NCBI GenBank assembly: GCA_017745075.1
Contig: JAGIAD010000001.1
Span: 372,001-436,000, forward strand
Direction of reading: 5' to 3'
From: Sphingobacteriaceae bacterium
GTDB taxonomy: Bacteria; Bacteroidota; Bacteroidia; Sphingobacteriales; Sphingobacteriaceae
Length of the DNA: 64,000 nt
Shown here: positions 35,605-44,371 of the stretch, one piece after another
Layout of the letters: every line of letters begins with the position of its first letter
How positions within the stretch are numbered: the first letter of the stretch is position 1
Notes under the pieces: model-generated
Databases searched by the model: none
What the model saw: the letters and a program-made list of their open reading frames with translations, nothing else
What the model was told of the DNA's origin: nothing
Program-made: the position numbers and the translations under genes

Positions 35605-36381
35605 CTATACCCAGCCTGCCTCAAAGGCTTTCCTGATCAGTTCCTGGGGTGTGCGGGCCTGTGCTTTGCGAAGGATATTTTTCCTGTGTGCATTAACGGT
35701 ATGCAGACTGATGAACAAAGCCTCGGCAATTTCCTTACTGCTAAAACATGATATAACCAGTTTCAGCACTTCACGTTCCTTTGGAGTAAAAGGATCTGCA
35801 GATGGACTAAGGTCAACATCGGTACTGATGTTAAAATATGAAGGTTCGCCATCCAATCCGATAATCGAAAAGCAGGGTATACCATCATTCTTTATATGGG
35901 TGATATCAGTATCTATACTTAACGTACGGTAATAATTCTTTTCGTCATAGTCTATTTGCACTGCCTGGTGCAGAAGCCTGATGTAACGGCCATCTTTTGC
36001 CTTCATACGAAGGTCGTACTGCATCTTGTATTTAGGGATTTTGTCGAATGGTAGTGTGAAAAAAAACTCAGTAATCCGCTTTTCGAACGCGAGGAAATAA
36101 GGTTTATCCTGTGGATGCAGGATGTCGAGCAGCTGAAGAATATTCATTTCTTCCGGCGTGTAACCCAGCACACTGCCAATACTGGGGCTAACGAACTCAA
36201 GTTCGGCCCGGAATATATTGAATACATAATAATAGTAAGTACCCGGCTGGAACAGATGCAGAAGACGTTTATGCAATTCAAATTGTAACTCAAGCTCGTG
36301 CGGACGGCCCGGGTCTTCTTTAACAACAGTGCTCCAGATTTTTTTAGCAGACTGGTAGAGCGAAGTATTTTGGTTAGACAT
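35605..36381 (-). CDS. PAS domain / LuxR-type transcriptional regulator
   Basis: The 258-residue protein has a PAS-like sensor domain (FRAELEFVSPSIGSVLGYTPEE, residues about 50-165) and a C-terminal LuxR/GerE helix-turn-helix (TPKEREVLKLVISCFSSKEIAEALFIS...VNAHRKNIL). This kind is common in Bacteroidota, where it controls small surface or stress genes. The ligand is unknown. It lies upstream of, and on the same strand as, the exported protein gene (84 bp gap), a possible target. Confidence 0.88.
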   Translation of the reverse strand: MSNQNTSLYQSAKKIWSTVVKEDPGRPHELELQFELHKRLLHLFQPGTYYYYVFNIFRAELEFVSPSIGSVLGYTPEEMNILQLLDILHPQDKPYFLAFEKRITEFFFTLPFDKIPKYKMQYDLRMKAKDGRYIRLLHQAVQIDYDEKNYYRTLSIDTDITHIKNDGIPCFSIIGLDGEPSYFNISTDVDLSPSADPFTPKEREVLKLVISCFSSKEIAEALFISLHTVNAHRKNILRKAQARTPQELIRKAFEAGWV

Positions 36382-36471
36382 GGAATGAAAACGTTAAGTT
36401 GATTACGTTACTTAAATATAACAATAAATTATCACTCCAGAAATGAGCCCACTTTACAACCATTAAAATAA

Positions 36472-36508
36472 AAAACGAAGCCTTCTTAAATTTGAAAGGC
36501 TTCGTTTT
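36472..36508. terminator. Intrinsic terminator after the azoreductase-like gene
   Basis: AAAACGAAGCCTT (36472-36484) pairs with AAGGCTTCGTTTT (36496-36508). The T/A-rich flanks allow function in both directions. Confidence 0.88.
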
Positions 36509-36530
36509 CTAACACTTGTACCTAAAAAAA

Positions 36531-37133
36531 TTAATCGATAGTAATGCCTTGAATTGCCTTTTCCAGAGAAGTTTCCATAATGCCCGGAATGGCTAAACCT
36601 TCTGCACGGAAAACGCTCACGTCCGAAACACCGTAGAATCCAAAAATATTTTTGATGTAAGGTACATTCGAGTCGTAAATCTGATAAGGGCCTTCCGAAT
36701 AAATATTTCCAGAAGTAAAAGCAATGTACAGTTTCTTATTATTCAGCAAACCTTTTGGTCCGTTTTCGTCATATTTAAAAGTATATCCTGCTCTTGAAGT
36801 GAAATCAAAATATGCTCTTAAAGTTGCAGGAACAGAGAAATTATACATTGGAGAATCAATAACGATGATATCTGCTTCTTGTAATTCTGCAATTAATCCT
36901 GTTGAATATTCGTTAATTTCTGCCTGTTCAGGAGAGTGGCTTTCAGCGGGAGAAAAGAAAGTATTAATGTGTTTTTCTTCTAAAAGCGGTACCAGGTTTT
37001 TCGTAAGATCGCGCTCTTTCACAACAGCATCAGCATGTTTCTCTTTAATTTTTTCTACAACAGCCTTTCCTAATTTTCTGCTTGCTGAAATTTCCGCTCT
37101 CGGACTTGAAATAATGTGAAGTATATTTTTCAT
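36531..37133 (-). CDS. FMN-dependent NADH:quinone oxidoreductase / azoreductase (AzoR family)
   Basis: The 200-residue flavodoxin-fold enzyme shows the phosphate-binding start HIISSPRAEISASRKLG, the FMN-contact segment PMYNFSVPATLRAYFD and the FTSGNIY loop, as in AzoR. It reduces quinones and azo or nitro compounds with two-electron transfer, protecting against electrophile stress. The HxlR-type repressor gene is divergent 107 bp away, a standard arrangement for quinone- or aldehyde-responsive control. Confidence 0.9.
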   Translation of the reverse strand: MKNILHIISSPRAEISASRKLGKAVVEKIKEKHADAVVKERDLTKNLVPLLEEKHINTFFSPAESHSPEQAEINEYSTGLIAELQEADIIVIDSPMYNFSVPATLRAYFDFTSRAGYTFKYDENGPKGLLNNKKLYIAFTSGNIYSEGPYQIYDSNVPYIKNIFGFYGVSDVSVFRAEGLAIPGIMETSLEKAIQGITID

Positions 37134-37213
37134 TTTTTTAATGATTTAAATTTCTTTACCAAAATTATGTATATTTACTTATTAAAAGTAAGTAGTAAAC
37201 AAAAGGTTAGTAG

Positions 37214-37227
37214 TAACCTTTAGGTTA
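37214..37227. promoter_or_regulatory. Candidate HxlR operator
   Basis: TAACCT-TT-AGGTTA at 37214-37227, with a partly overlapping GGTTAGTAGTAACC (37205-37218), sits just upstream of the HxlR gene in the divergent intergenic region. Confidence 0.5.
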
Positions 37228-37240
37228 GCTAAAATAGAGA

Positions 37241-37618
37241 ATGATGGAAAATACTGTAGTTTTTGAAGAGCCTATCACTGCTCAAAAATGTTCTGAGCAC
37301 CTTTCCTTCGTTGAAGATGCCATCTATGTGATCGGCGGAAAATGGAAACTGAAAATTATTATTGTTCTCCAGGAATGCGGGAACATCAGGTTCAATGAAC
37401 TTCAAAGAAGTATTCCCGGGATTTCTGCAAGAGTGCTTTCCAACGAATTAAAAGACCTTGAATTGAATGGCTTTGTAAAAAGAGTTGTTCATGCAGATCA
37501 GATTCCTGTCGTCGTAGAATATATCTCAACAGATTATAGCAGAACGATAAAACCGGTCATTTTTGCGCTTTCAGAGTGGGGGAAAACGCATAAACGAAAA
37601 ATTAAAGAAAATTTTTAG
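37241..37618 (+). CDS. HxlR-family winged-helix transcriptional regulator
   Basis: The 125-residue protein has the HxlR core: an N-terminal Cys (KCSEHLSFVEDAIYVIGGKWKLKII), the winged helix (IRFNELQRSIPGISARVLSNELKDLE) and the C-terminal dimerisation helix (PVIFALSEWGKTH). Family members sense electrophiles or quinones via the N-terminal Cys and repress a divergent detoxification gene, here the azoreductase. Confidence 0.93.
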   Translation: MMENTVVFEEPITAQKCSEHLSFVEDAIYVIGGKWKLKIIIVLQECGNIRFNELQRSIPGISARVLSNELKDLELNGFVKRVVHADQIPVVVEYISTDYSRTIKPVIFALSEWGKTHKRKIKENF

Positions 37619-37620
37619 AT

Positions 37621-37646
37621 AAAAAGGCTGCGCTTGCAGCCTTTTT
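37621..37646 (+). terminator. Intrinsic terminator after the HxlR gene
   Basis: AAAAAGGCTGC (37621-37631) with GCAGCCTTTTT (37636-37646), directly after the stop codon. Confidence 0.9.
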
Positions 37647-37986
37647 CGTTTTTCACAGATTTCTCGGGTTTTAACAGATAATCAGATTAAAAATCTGCGT
37701 ATTCAGTAAAAGATTTATAATGGATTCTTCACTCCGTTTAGCATAACAATCGTACATCTGATCGTTATTACTAAACAATCTCCAATAATAGCAAAGCTAA
37801 TTAAATTTATTTATATCACAAATATGTGATATATTTGCATCCTCATAGGTTTTAGGAATTGATTAAAAAAAAGCAAAATATAATCAACCCAAGCCGGCTG
37901 ATGGTAACATTGCCCCTATTGACAAGCCCGAACAAATGCAGCATTCAAATACTAATTAAAAAAACCTAACATCCGCAATTAGCGTA
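37647..37986. other. Intergenic with a repeat fragment and a palindromic promoter
   Basis: 37703-37733 (GATTCTTCACTCCGTTTAG) resembles 60198-60225 (GATTCTTCACTGCGTTCAG), another interspersed-repeat type. A palindrome lies at 37813-37832. No gene seen. Confidence 0.5.
37813..37837 (+). promoter_or_regulatory. Promoter with overlapping operator palindrome
   Basis: ATATCACA..TGTGATAT-type palindrome (37813-37832) overlaps an exact -7 box TATATTTG (37830-37837). A repressor bound here would block the membrane-protease gene at 37987. Confidence 0.6.
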
Positions 37987-38667
37987 ATGAAATTAAAACT
38001 GACACCAAAATTTGTCCTCACCTTTTTAGCATTAACATTTTTACTGCATGAAGCTCACGAGATTGTACATACCACAATTGGAAGAATAATTTGCGGTTGC
38101 TGGGGCCAGAGAGACTTTAATATTTGGTCGCTATGTGGAAATTGTGCTGAGCAAAAACCCTATTCCGTGCTCTCTACATTTGCCGGACCTGCATTCACTT
38201 ATCTTATGATCTGGCTCGGGGCCTACCTCATGCATAAAACTAAAGATAACCTCAAAGCACTGGGCTTTTCCCTGGTTTTTGCAAATATGCCTTTCACCAG
38301 AATTTTTGGAGCTGTAACAGGTGGCGGCGACGAAGTTTGGGGATTAAACCTGGTTTTACACAACTATAACCTGGCCTGGCTGCTGGGAACCATTATGATA
38401 CTGGCCATCATTATTTACCCACTTTATAAAAGCTTTAAGCTTATCGAAAACGAAAGCCCAATTGTATGGTTTTTAGTGTTTTTATTGATCCCGGGACAGA
38501 TCGATGTTTGGGTAATTTTAATTGTGCTGAACTCGCTGGTGCAAAAAGGGGTTTTAAGTAATTACTGGATATTAGGCTCTCCAATTCTGGTAACCGTATG
38601 GACAGCCATTGTTACCTTAACCTATTTATTCACCAGAAAAAACATCAATGAATTAATCAGGAAATAG
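37987..38667 (+). CDS. Predicted M50-like membrane metalloprotease, unknown substrate
   Basis: The 226-residue protein has about six membrane helices. The first contains HEAHEIVH, in which His24-Glu25-Ile-Val-His28 is an HExxH zinc motif (with His21-Glu22 just before). A later FAGPAFTYLM and MPFTRIFGAVTGGGDEV could supply the structural and third-ligand positions of site-2 proteases. A Cys-rich loop (CGCWGQRD, CGNCAEQ) follows the first helix. The layout supports an intramembrane peptidase, but the family is remote and the activity is inferred. It is a single gene under a palindrome-controlled promoter. Confidence 0.6.
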   Translation: MKLKLTPKFVLTFLALTFLLHEAHEIVHTTIGRIICGCWGQRDFNIWSLCGNCAEQKPYSVLSTFAGPAFTYLMIWLGAYLMHKTKDNLKALGFSLVFANMPFTRIFGAVTGGGDEVWGLNLVLHNYNLAWLLGTIMILAIIIYPLYKSFKLIENESPIVWFLVFLLIPGQIDVWVILIVLNSLVQKGVLSNYWILGSPILVTVWTAIVTLTYLFTRKNINELIRK

Positions 38668-38768
38668 ATAGAACGTGAGTTTTTTTCTGCCCGAAAATAT
38701 ATTTCAACAAGCTTAAAACCACCCCTTTAAAGCCCGTGACATCCTTTCTTCCATAATCCCGCCACAAT

Positions 38769-39401
38769 CTAACCATAGGTCAGATCAATGATTTGTTTAA
38801 GTGCATCTTTAATGGCTTGCTCGCCGGCAGGCTGCTTAATATCGATTCCGCAAAAAGGATTTTCCTGCATTTTGGCATGCAGGGTAAGGTAGTACACCCC
38901 TCCCATTAAGAGTGCGTAAATGGCCCTGAAGTTTTTATCTGTATTTTTAAAATATCCATCCACAACTTCACTTAAGATCTGATCGCCGATGGTCTCCCGT
39001 TTCAAGTCCAGTTCTTTTAGTATCGGAAGCTTTTCACTAAGCCCCCAGGTAATAATCCGGCGCATTTCTTCATTATTGATCAGGCTGTCAAACTGATCTT
39101 CCAGCACCCGGTAAGTTAATGCCTTTCCGGCATCAACCTTGCTTGCTTCCACAATATGATCAATGTCATCAGTATTGATTTTCCAATAGTCGTTTCTGCT
39201 TAGGTATTCATGCACTAAGCCATCAAGTCCTCCGAAGTAATCATAAATCAGCCTCCTGTCTACCTTTGCAACCTCTGCTACCTTGGTAATATTTAATCCC
39301 GAAAAACCATCCTTTTTCAAGATCTTTCCGAGTGCAGCTATCAAATTCGATTTGGTACGCTCCTTATTCCTAACCGGTCCATCCGTAACTTTTCTTGCCA
39401 T
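38769..39401 (-). CDS. TetR-family transcriptional regulator
   Basis: From the ATG at 39401 the protein has 210 residues. The N-terminal helix-turn-helix is FSGLNITKVAEVAKVDRRLIYDYFGGLDGLV; the C-terminal ligand domain is helical and variable. The frame can extend to a TTG at 39428, which is less likely. Ligand and targets unknown. It is single, with no transporter next to it. Confidence 0.88.
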   Translation of the reverse strand: MARKVTDGPVRNKERTKSNLIAALGKILKKDGFSGLNITKVAEVAKVDRRLIYDYFGGLDGLVHEYLSRNDYWKINTDDIDHIVEASKVDAGKALTYRVLEDQFDSLINNEEMRRIITWGLSEKLPILKELDLKRETIGDQILSEVVDGYFKNTDKNFRAIYALLMGGVYYLTLHAKMQENPFCGIDIKQPAGEQAIKDALKQIIDLTYG

Positions 39402-39543
39402 TCCATTCAACTTTGCTGCAATTTGCAATTTTTTACACCAGCATCAAAGATAATCCACAAATGCATTTATGGCATTTACCAAATCTTCCGACCTTAATTT
39501 CCCGATACCTGTCCGGCATTGATAAACGTAAGGACCTGATCCG

Positions 39544-39942
39544 TCACAATCTTATTTTTAATGGCTTAAACTTCGTACCGGCCCGGGTAAAAAAAACTAA
39601 TACCGCCTTGTTAATCGCATTGTTTTGAGGAATGGTAAATTCTATCGGGTCATTCCAGCTAAGTAAATTTTCAAAAACGGATTCACTGTAGCCGACTATA
39701 AAATCAGGACAATTTTTGTCGGCCAGCAAGCCCGACAGGCATTCTCTGCTGTAAACATTTCTTTTTATGATAGCTAGATCTTCATAGGCTTTAGCGTGGA
39801 GCTGTGTACCGGATGTATAGAGCACAATACAGGCCCGGCTTGTTGTCGACTTATAAATCCCAACCAAACTCTGGCCGGGTTCCTGGGCCTTAATTACCTG
39901 GAACAAACACCCCATCAATACTGCAATAATTATTTTTTTCAT
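39544..39942 (-). CDS. DUF2147-like small exported protein
   Basis: From the ATG at 39942 the protein has 132 residues with a signal peptide (IIIAVLMGCLFQVIKAQ). The mature part GQSLVGIYKSTTSRACIVLYTSGTQLHAKAY and the closing AVLVFFTRAGTKFKPLKIRL resemble DUF2147 proteins (lipocalin-like exported proteins of unknown function), although the canonical middle part differs. The frame upstream to 40101 has no plausible function. It is divergent from the AraC-type gene. Confidence 0.6.
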   Translation of the reverse strand: MKKIIIAVLMGCLFQVIKAQEPGQSLVGIYKSTTSRACIVLYTSGTQLHAKAYEDLAIIKRNVYSRECLSGLLADKNCPDFIVGYSESVFENLLSWNDPIEFTIPQNNAINKAVLVFFTRAGTKFKPLKIRL

Positions 39943-40139
39943 ATCCCGATTTTTTTTACAAAAGACTGTTTCGCAAAGTACAGCAGTTTGTAAGCGGGAA
40001 AATTGTACAATCCTGTCAATTTTCAACATTACTTCTTCCTGATATCCGGATTGTTCGGTAAAGAAATACACCAACTTATTTCTTAAAAAAATGCGCGGCA
40101 TAAAGAGTACCTTCGTGTATTAAAATTTCCTTACCCGGC

Positions 40140-40829
40140 ATGGCAATTACTTTCATAGACGATGGGATTGTTTCCTTCTCTAAAAAAAACTACAGCGCTG
40201 CAATGCATTCGCATTATGCCCTGGAACTGGCTTTTGCCAACTCGGGTTTCCTGAATATATCTACCGGGGACCAGGATTTTAAAAACATCCTGGCTGCCAT
40301 TATATCGCCCAACACGCTGCATGCATTTGACTGCTCGCATGGCGAATCATATATCTATTTTATTGACCCAACCACTACAACCGGCGAACACCTGATCAAC
40401 CTGTATGATTTAGAAAACAGGCCGATTGTTGTTTTCGATGCAAAAGAAATTGGCCGGTATAAAAGCGGCGGGCAATTTTCACTACCTGGTTTCGATAAAA
40501 AAAGCGATAAAAAGATAAGCCATTACACCAGCAAATGTATAAAGCTGATACATGAGCATATAGCCGAAGAAGATTGGAGCATTGACCAGCTTGCCAGCCA
40601 GGTGTTTGTTTCAGAAAGCAGGTTGGCTCATATCTTCAAGCAAGATATGAATATATCCATTCGCCAATACATCCTTTGGAAAAAGATAGAAATAGCGGCA
40701 ATAAAATCCCGGAGCGGTTGTTCCCTTACAGAAAGTGCACATCATGCCGGTTTTACAGACTCCTCACACTTCATCAAAACCTTTAAAAAAATGTTTGGGG
40801 TTCGTCCGTCATTTGCAATGAAAAGTTAG
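40140..40829 (+). CDS. AraC-family transcriptional regulator
   Basis: The 229-residue protein has a cupin-like N-terminal domain (SKKNYSAAMHSHYALELAFA) and a C-terminal AraC DNA-binding domain with two helix-turn-helix units (WSIDQLASQVFVSESRLAHIFKQ; SLTESAHHAGFTDSSHFIKTFKKMFGVRPS). It precedes genes for an ester-cyclase-like protein, a membrane protein and a RibD-type reductase, which it may regulate. Confidence 0.92.
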   Translation: MAITFIDDGIVSFSKKNYSAAMHSHYALELAFANSGFLNISTGDQDFKNILAAIISPNTLHAFDCSHGESYIYFIDPTTTTGEHLINLYDLENRPIVVFDAKEIGRYKSGGQFSLPGFDKKSDKKISHYTSKCIKLIHEHIAEEDWSIDQLASQVFVSESRLAHIFKQDMNISIRQYILWKKIEIAAIKSRSGCSLTESAHHAGFTDSSHFIKTFKKMFGVRPSFAMKS

Positions 40830-41043
40830 CAGGATTATACAATTTTCTCCCCTGCCACCCCTCTAATTTTGTGATATTAATAATTACCTGAATAAAACAG
40901 GGAGTAACTGTCTGTATCAGTTAAGCATGCAGACGCCCCGGTATTCATATAAAGCCGACTGCTGTAATGCTACCTAAGCTGCATGCTGTAGCTGCTTGAT
41001 GAGTAAACCAGGTAAATTAAAGGTTAGCACAAATCATTTTTTT

Positions 41044-41472
41044 ATGAAAACAAACAATATCACAGAGAAAAACAAGGCCATTATCCTAAAACTCTACAAA
41101 GATGTTTTGGTAGACTGGAATATGCCCATGGTAGATGAACTGCTTGCAGAAAACTTTATTTCACACGATTGGCCGAAAGATACACCTGCCGGACCCCGGT
41201 CTTTTAAGGCATTCTATTCAAAAATTAAAGTAACCTTGCCCGATGCGCGCTACCATACAGAAGACATAGTTGCAGAAAATGATAAAGTAGCAGTTCGGTG
41301 GCGGCTGCAGGGCACACAGGAAGGGGATTTTGAAGGCATCGCTGCCACAGGTAAACCCATCACTTTAAACGGCATAGCCATTTACAGGTTAGCCGACGAT
41401 AAAGTGCAGGAACGCTGGGTGTTTACCGATTTACAGCTCCTGCTTCAACAAGTAGACAGCGCGAAACTATAA
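41044..41472 (+). CDS. SnoaL-like / ester cyclase family protein
   Basis: From the ATG at 41044 the protein has 142 residues with a SnoaL-type NTF2 fold: KLYKDVLVDWNMPMVDELLAENFISHDWP, RYHTEDIVAENDKVAVRWRLQGTQEGDF, GKPITLNGIAIYRLADDKVQERW. Many such proteins have no known substrate. The frame can extend upstream to 40996 but the residues added do not fit the fold. Confidence 0.85.
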   Translation: MKTNNITEKNKAIILKLYKDVLVDWNMPMVDELLAENFISHDWPKDTPAGPRSFKAFYSKIKVTLPDARYHTEDIVAENDKVAVRWRLQGTQEGDFEGIAATGKPITLNGIAIYRLADDKVQERWVFTDLQLLLQQVDSAKL

Positions 41473-41512
41473 GCAATTGTTTTAAGATTTTTCACTATTA
41501 AAAAAACGTATC

Positions 41513-42043
41513 ATGATTTACAATGTTGTTCTGTTTATCCATATTTCCGGGGTGCTGCTTCTTTTTGCCGGCCTCGCTGTAGAATGGATTTGCATCCATA
41601 AAATTAGTAACGCCGCTACAAACGAGCAGATAAAAGAAGCGGTTACTATTTACACAAAATTATTCATCGCTGGTCTAGGTGCAGCAATGACACTGCTCTC
41701 GGGCGTATACATGGCTGCCACTGTTTGGGAGGGTACCAGCTGGGTGATATCGGGCCTGGTTGGCTTCTTTCTGATAGCATTAACAGGCGGGCTCTTTACT
41801 GAAAGAAAGATGAAAAGTGCCAGGAAAATGATCAAAAATGCTGACGGGAATCTGATCGGTTTTTTCGGAAACACCCATAAGCTATGGCTGTCCATCTGTT
41901 TAAGAACAAGCATCCTGTTTGGTATTGTTTTCTTAATGACAGTAAAGCCAGATCCTGTATACTGTACCATCATATTATTAACCTCAGTTGGTCTGGGGGT
42001 TATTCTTTCTAAAAAAGTAAGCCTGCTAATAAATAAAGTCTAA
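41513..42043 (+). CDS. Membrane protein of unknown function (DUF2269-like)
   Basis: The 176-residue protein has four to five membrane helices, beginning YNVVLFIHISGVLLLFAGLAVEW, with a conserved-looking His in the first helix and TKLFIAGLGAAMTLLSGVYMA in the second. It resembles the DUF2269-type integral membrane proteins. It lies 40 bp after the SnoaL-like gene. Confidence 0.65.
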   Translation: MIYNVVLFIHISGVLLLFAGLAVEWICIHKISNAATNEQIKEAVTIYTKLFIAGLGAAMTLLSGVYMAATVWEGTSWVISGLVGFFLIALTGGLFTERKMKSARKMIKNADGNLIGFFGNTHKLWLSICLRTSILFGIVFLMTVKPDPVYCTIILLTSVGLGVILSKKVSLLINKV

Positions 42044-42140
42044 ACCGCAGCACGGCTCTTTACTGCGAACTACTGCTTTTGCATGTACACAACCAAATGA
42101 TCTTAATTTATTTAACAAAATACTATTCAATTAATGCGTT

Positions 42141-42701
42141 ATGCGTAAACTAAAACTACAAATGCAACTATCTCTTGACGGATATTGTGCAGGCCTTAAT
42201 GGCGAAATGGATTGGATGACCTGGAATTTTGATGATCAGTTAAAAAAACATCTAAACCAGCAAACCGCCCCGGTTGACTGTATTTTACTGGGACGAAAGC
42301 TGGCAGAAGAATTTATTCCGGCCTGGGATGCCAGAAAAACCGATCCCTTAGGGGAAGACCCCGACTTTGTAGCTAAGATGAATGATTGTCTGAAAATTGT
42401 TTTTTCAAAAACACTTCAACAAAATGATTGGAAAAACACCAGAATTACCAGGAATAATATTGCCAAAGAAATTAAGGAATTAAAAAGCCAAAACAAAGGC
42501 GATATAATCGTGTACGGCGGTAATAATTTTGTTTCAAGCCTCATTCAGGAAAACCTGATTGATGAATATAACCTTTACTTTCATCCCACAGCGATTGGCA
42601 AAGGTTTAGCCCCATTTACAGATAAAATAAACCTCGAAATGTTGCAATCAAGAGCATTTACCTGCGGCGTTGTATGGATACAGTATAAACCCATCAAATA
42701 A
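42141..42701 (+). CDS. Dihydrofolate reductase family protein (RibD C-terminal domain)
   Basis: The 186-residue protein reads KLKLQMQLSLDGYCAGLNGEMDW at the start and GDIIVYGGNNFVSSLIQENLIDEY near the end, the usual NADPH-binding landmarks of the RibD/DHFR-like family. The physiological substrate is unknown. It is separated by a short gap from a decayed hydrolase gene. Confidence 0.9.
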   Translation: MRKLKLQMQLSLDGYCAGLNGEMDWMTWNFDDQLKKHLNQQTAPVDCILLGRKLAEEFIPAWDARKTDPLGEDPDFVAKMNDCLKIVFSKTLQQNDWKNTRITRNNIAKEIKELKSQNKGDIIVYGGNNFVSSLIQENLIDEYNLYFHPTAIGKGLAPFTDKINLEMLQSRAFTCGVVWIQYKPIK

Positions 42702-42710
42702 AACCAGAAA

Positions 42711-42955
42711 ATGAAAATAATCATGTTAGCATTATTGAACTTAATTACGGTAAACTCCATGATACAAAAAGTTCATGAGCAACAACCGGGTACTTCTGGT
42801 TATGCTTCTGTAGTGAGCTTAAACTGTACTACAAAATTACGGGCAGGGCAAACCCATCGTATTAATCCACGGTGCTTATCAAAACATCCAGTTATGCTGG
42901 GACACGATGATACCCGGTTTAATCGACCCTGCCACTTACCCCACTTACTTTAATT
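42711..42955 (+). pseudogene. Decayed alpha/beta hydrolase fragment
   Basis: Pieces of an alpha/beta hydrolase N-terminus lie in three frames: an exported start with TSGYASV, KLYYKITG in another frame (about 42825-42850) and GQGKPIVLIHGAYQN with WDTMIPGLID in a third (about 42850-42925). The oxyanion-hole motif HGAY is recognisable, but the rest of the enzyme (nucleophile elbow, acid, His) is absent. At least two frameshifts and a large 3' deletion are needed to explain it. Confidence 0.75.
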
Positions 42956-43262
42956 AGTCTTTCACCCTAGTATAATAAGTATCCCGCTAACCTGAAAAAG
43001 GAAAAGGTATATTATTTATCGATATGGCTTTAATTGATAATGACTTAAAAATAGCTTTCTAATATCAAAATTTTACCCCGCCAGCGCATCGATATAGGGC
43101 TCGAACCAAAAATCGGTCTTCATTGCATCTATCAAACGATTTGAAAATTCTTGAAAAAGAAAAAGCCCTTTAAATATCTTAAAGGACTTTCGAAACAGCA
43201 TGTTCCTTAGCTAATATAATATTACGAATCTCTACCGCTGATAAAATTCCTTGAATTGATTA
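42956..43262. other. Intergenic with a gene remnant
   Basis: On the minus strand an open tail ends at a stop codon at 43073-43075 (LFQEFSNRLIDAMKTDFW... to about 43160), probably the C-terminus of a lost gene. 43092-43107 also resembles the T-arm of the tRNA-His at 50252. A terminator lies at 43162-43190. Confidence 0.45.
43162..43190 (-). terminator. Terminator of the RiPP-like precursor gene
   Basis: AAAGCCCTTTAA (43162-43173) and TTAAAGGACTTT (43179-43190) form a stem with one mismatch. On the minus strand the T-rich run TTTTTCTTTTTC follows. Confidence 0.75.
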
Positions 43263-43478
43263 TTAGCAATATTCGTTGTTACAATCGCTAAATCTAGCAT
43301 ACCATTTGCCATCATAATAGTAATCTACCAATTGACATCCGTTTTCATCTCTAAGATTAGACACGATATACTTAGGTCCCCCAGCTAAACCACCAAATAC
43401 AGCTTTGGAACTTTCGAAATTTAGCTTCTTGTTTTCCAATGAAGACAAGCTTTTTTGCATCTCTTTTAACTTAATCAT
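43263..43478 (-). CDS. RiPP-like precursor peptide with Gly-Gly leader (orphan)
   Basis: The 71-residue peptide has a leader typical of Bacteroidota natural-product precursors (SLSSLENKKLNFESSKAVFGG, with Gly-Gly at 29-30 and again at 33-34). The core is rich in Tyr, Asp and Asn and contains Cys48, Cys66 and the C-terminal Cys71 (DCNNEYC). Gly-Gly leaders are cut by peptidase-containing ABC exporters. No radical-SAM, ATP-grasp, lanthionine or exporter gene is in the window, so maturation would depend on enzymes elsewhere. A terminator follows at 43162-43190. Confidence 0.65.
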   Translation of the reverse strand: MIKLKEMQKSLSSLENKKLNFESSKAVFGGLAGGPKYIVSNLRDENGCQLVDYYYDGKWYARFSDCNNEYC

Positions 43479-44371
43479 TTTCTTTTAAAGTTTAATATTT
43501 GATTGATAAGCGCCAACTTACCCTGGCGTTTAGGTTTTGGTTATTTGCTATTTATAAAAACATCAGTTATAGATCTAAAAAATATTAATACAAATAGCTA
43601 ACTACAGCGGTATAAATTTAATTTGCTAGCACTACCACTATAATTTATTTTAAAGCTGAACATAAACATTTAGTAATACAAGGCACGCTTAATATTTGCT
43701 GGCTTTCAATAAATATTCGTAACGTGTACCAATAAATTTGCTGAAAGATTCTGCAACATCAAGAACAGATGGTAAAGTGGAATGTAAAGTTCGGAATGAA
43801 ATCTGCCGCACACTCTGAAGTGATACATCTTAAGAATAAAATAATAATCAGCATCATAAATTTTAAGTCCGAATCTTTTAGTCTCCAATCAATGCTAAAT
43901 ATCAGCAATAGCTAAAAGAGCCATCGAGAATTTAACCAACCTTGATCTATTTGATGAAAGTTCAAGCGTCGAAGGCAAAAGATATCTGATTAGTTGCCTT
44001 TTTTCCCGAAAAAATGGAATAAAATGGAGACCGATATGGAACAGTTTTAGTCAACGAAATCGCAGAACATATCTACCTGAAAAACAAAGAATCAGGAGCA
44101 AAAAAAAGGGACAAAGATCTTCGAAAAAATCTTTGTCCCACTGGGGGTGGCCCCACTTGCTTTTGTCGACGGATTTCATGTACGATTTAACGCGTCTAGC
44201 CCATGTAAGAGGGAAAATGATGGAGATTGATCCGCAACTTTCAGAAAGGCTTTTATCATCTTAGTCTGTTTTAGTCGCATGCGGATAACTTCAATCAATT
44301 TTATACCTAGTAGAGAAGTTTGTAAAGTTCTCTACTAGGTATTTTTTAATAGCATTAATACATAGTAGATA
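43479..44371. other. Long stretch without a credible gene (decayed DNA)
   Basis: Low G+C with no convincing protein; a small hairpin (CGCCA/TGGCG near 43511-43530) lies upstream of the RiPP gene. From about 43945 to 44262 a plus-strand frame is open and ends with MYDLTRLAHVRGKMMEID, perhaps the tail of a lost gene. It contains GGGACAAAGAT/ATCTTTGTCCC (about 44107-44140), a hairpin. A perfect terminator lies at 44303-44342. Confidence 0.45.
44303..44342 (+). terminator. Perfect 15-bp hairpin terminator
   Basis: ATACCTAGTAGAGAA (44303-44317) with TTCTCTACTAGGTAT (44328-44342), followed by TTTTTT. It ends plus-strand transcription just before the end of the CBASS operon (converging). Confidence 0.9.

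Noticed and set aside
43706..43888. 60-codon minus-strand frame
   Set aside because: AT-rich, no start context, no recognisable motif; lies in decayed DNA.
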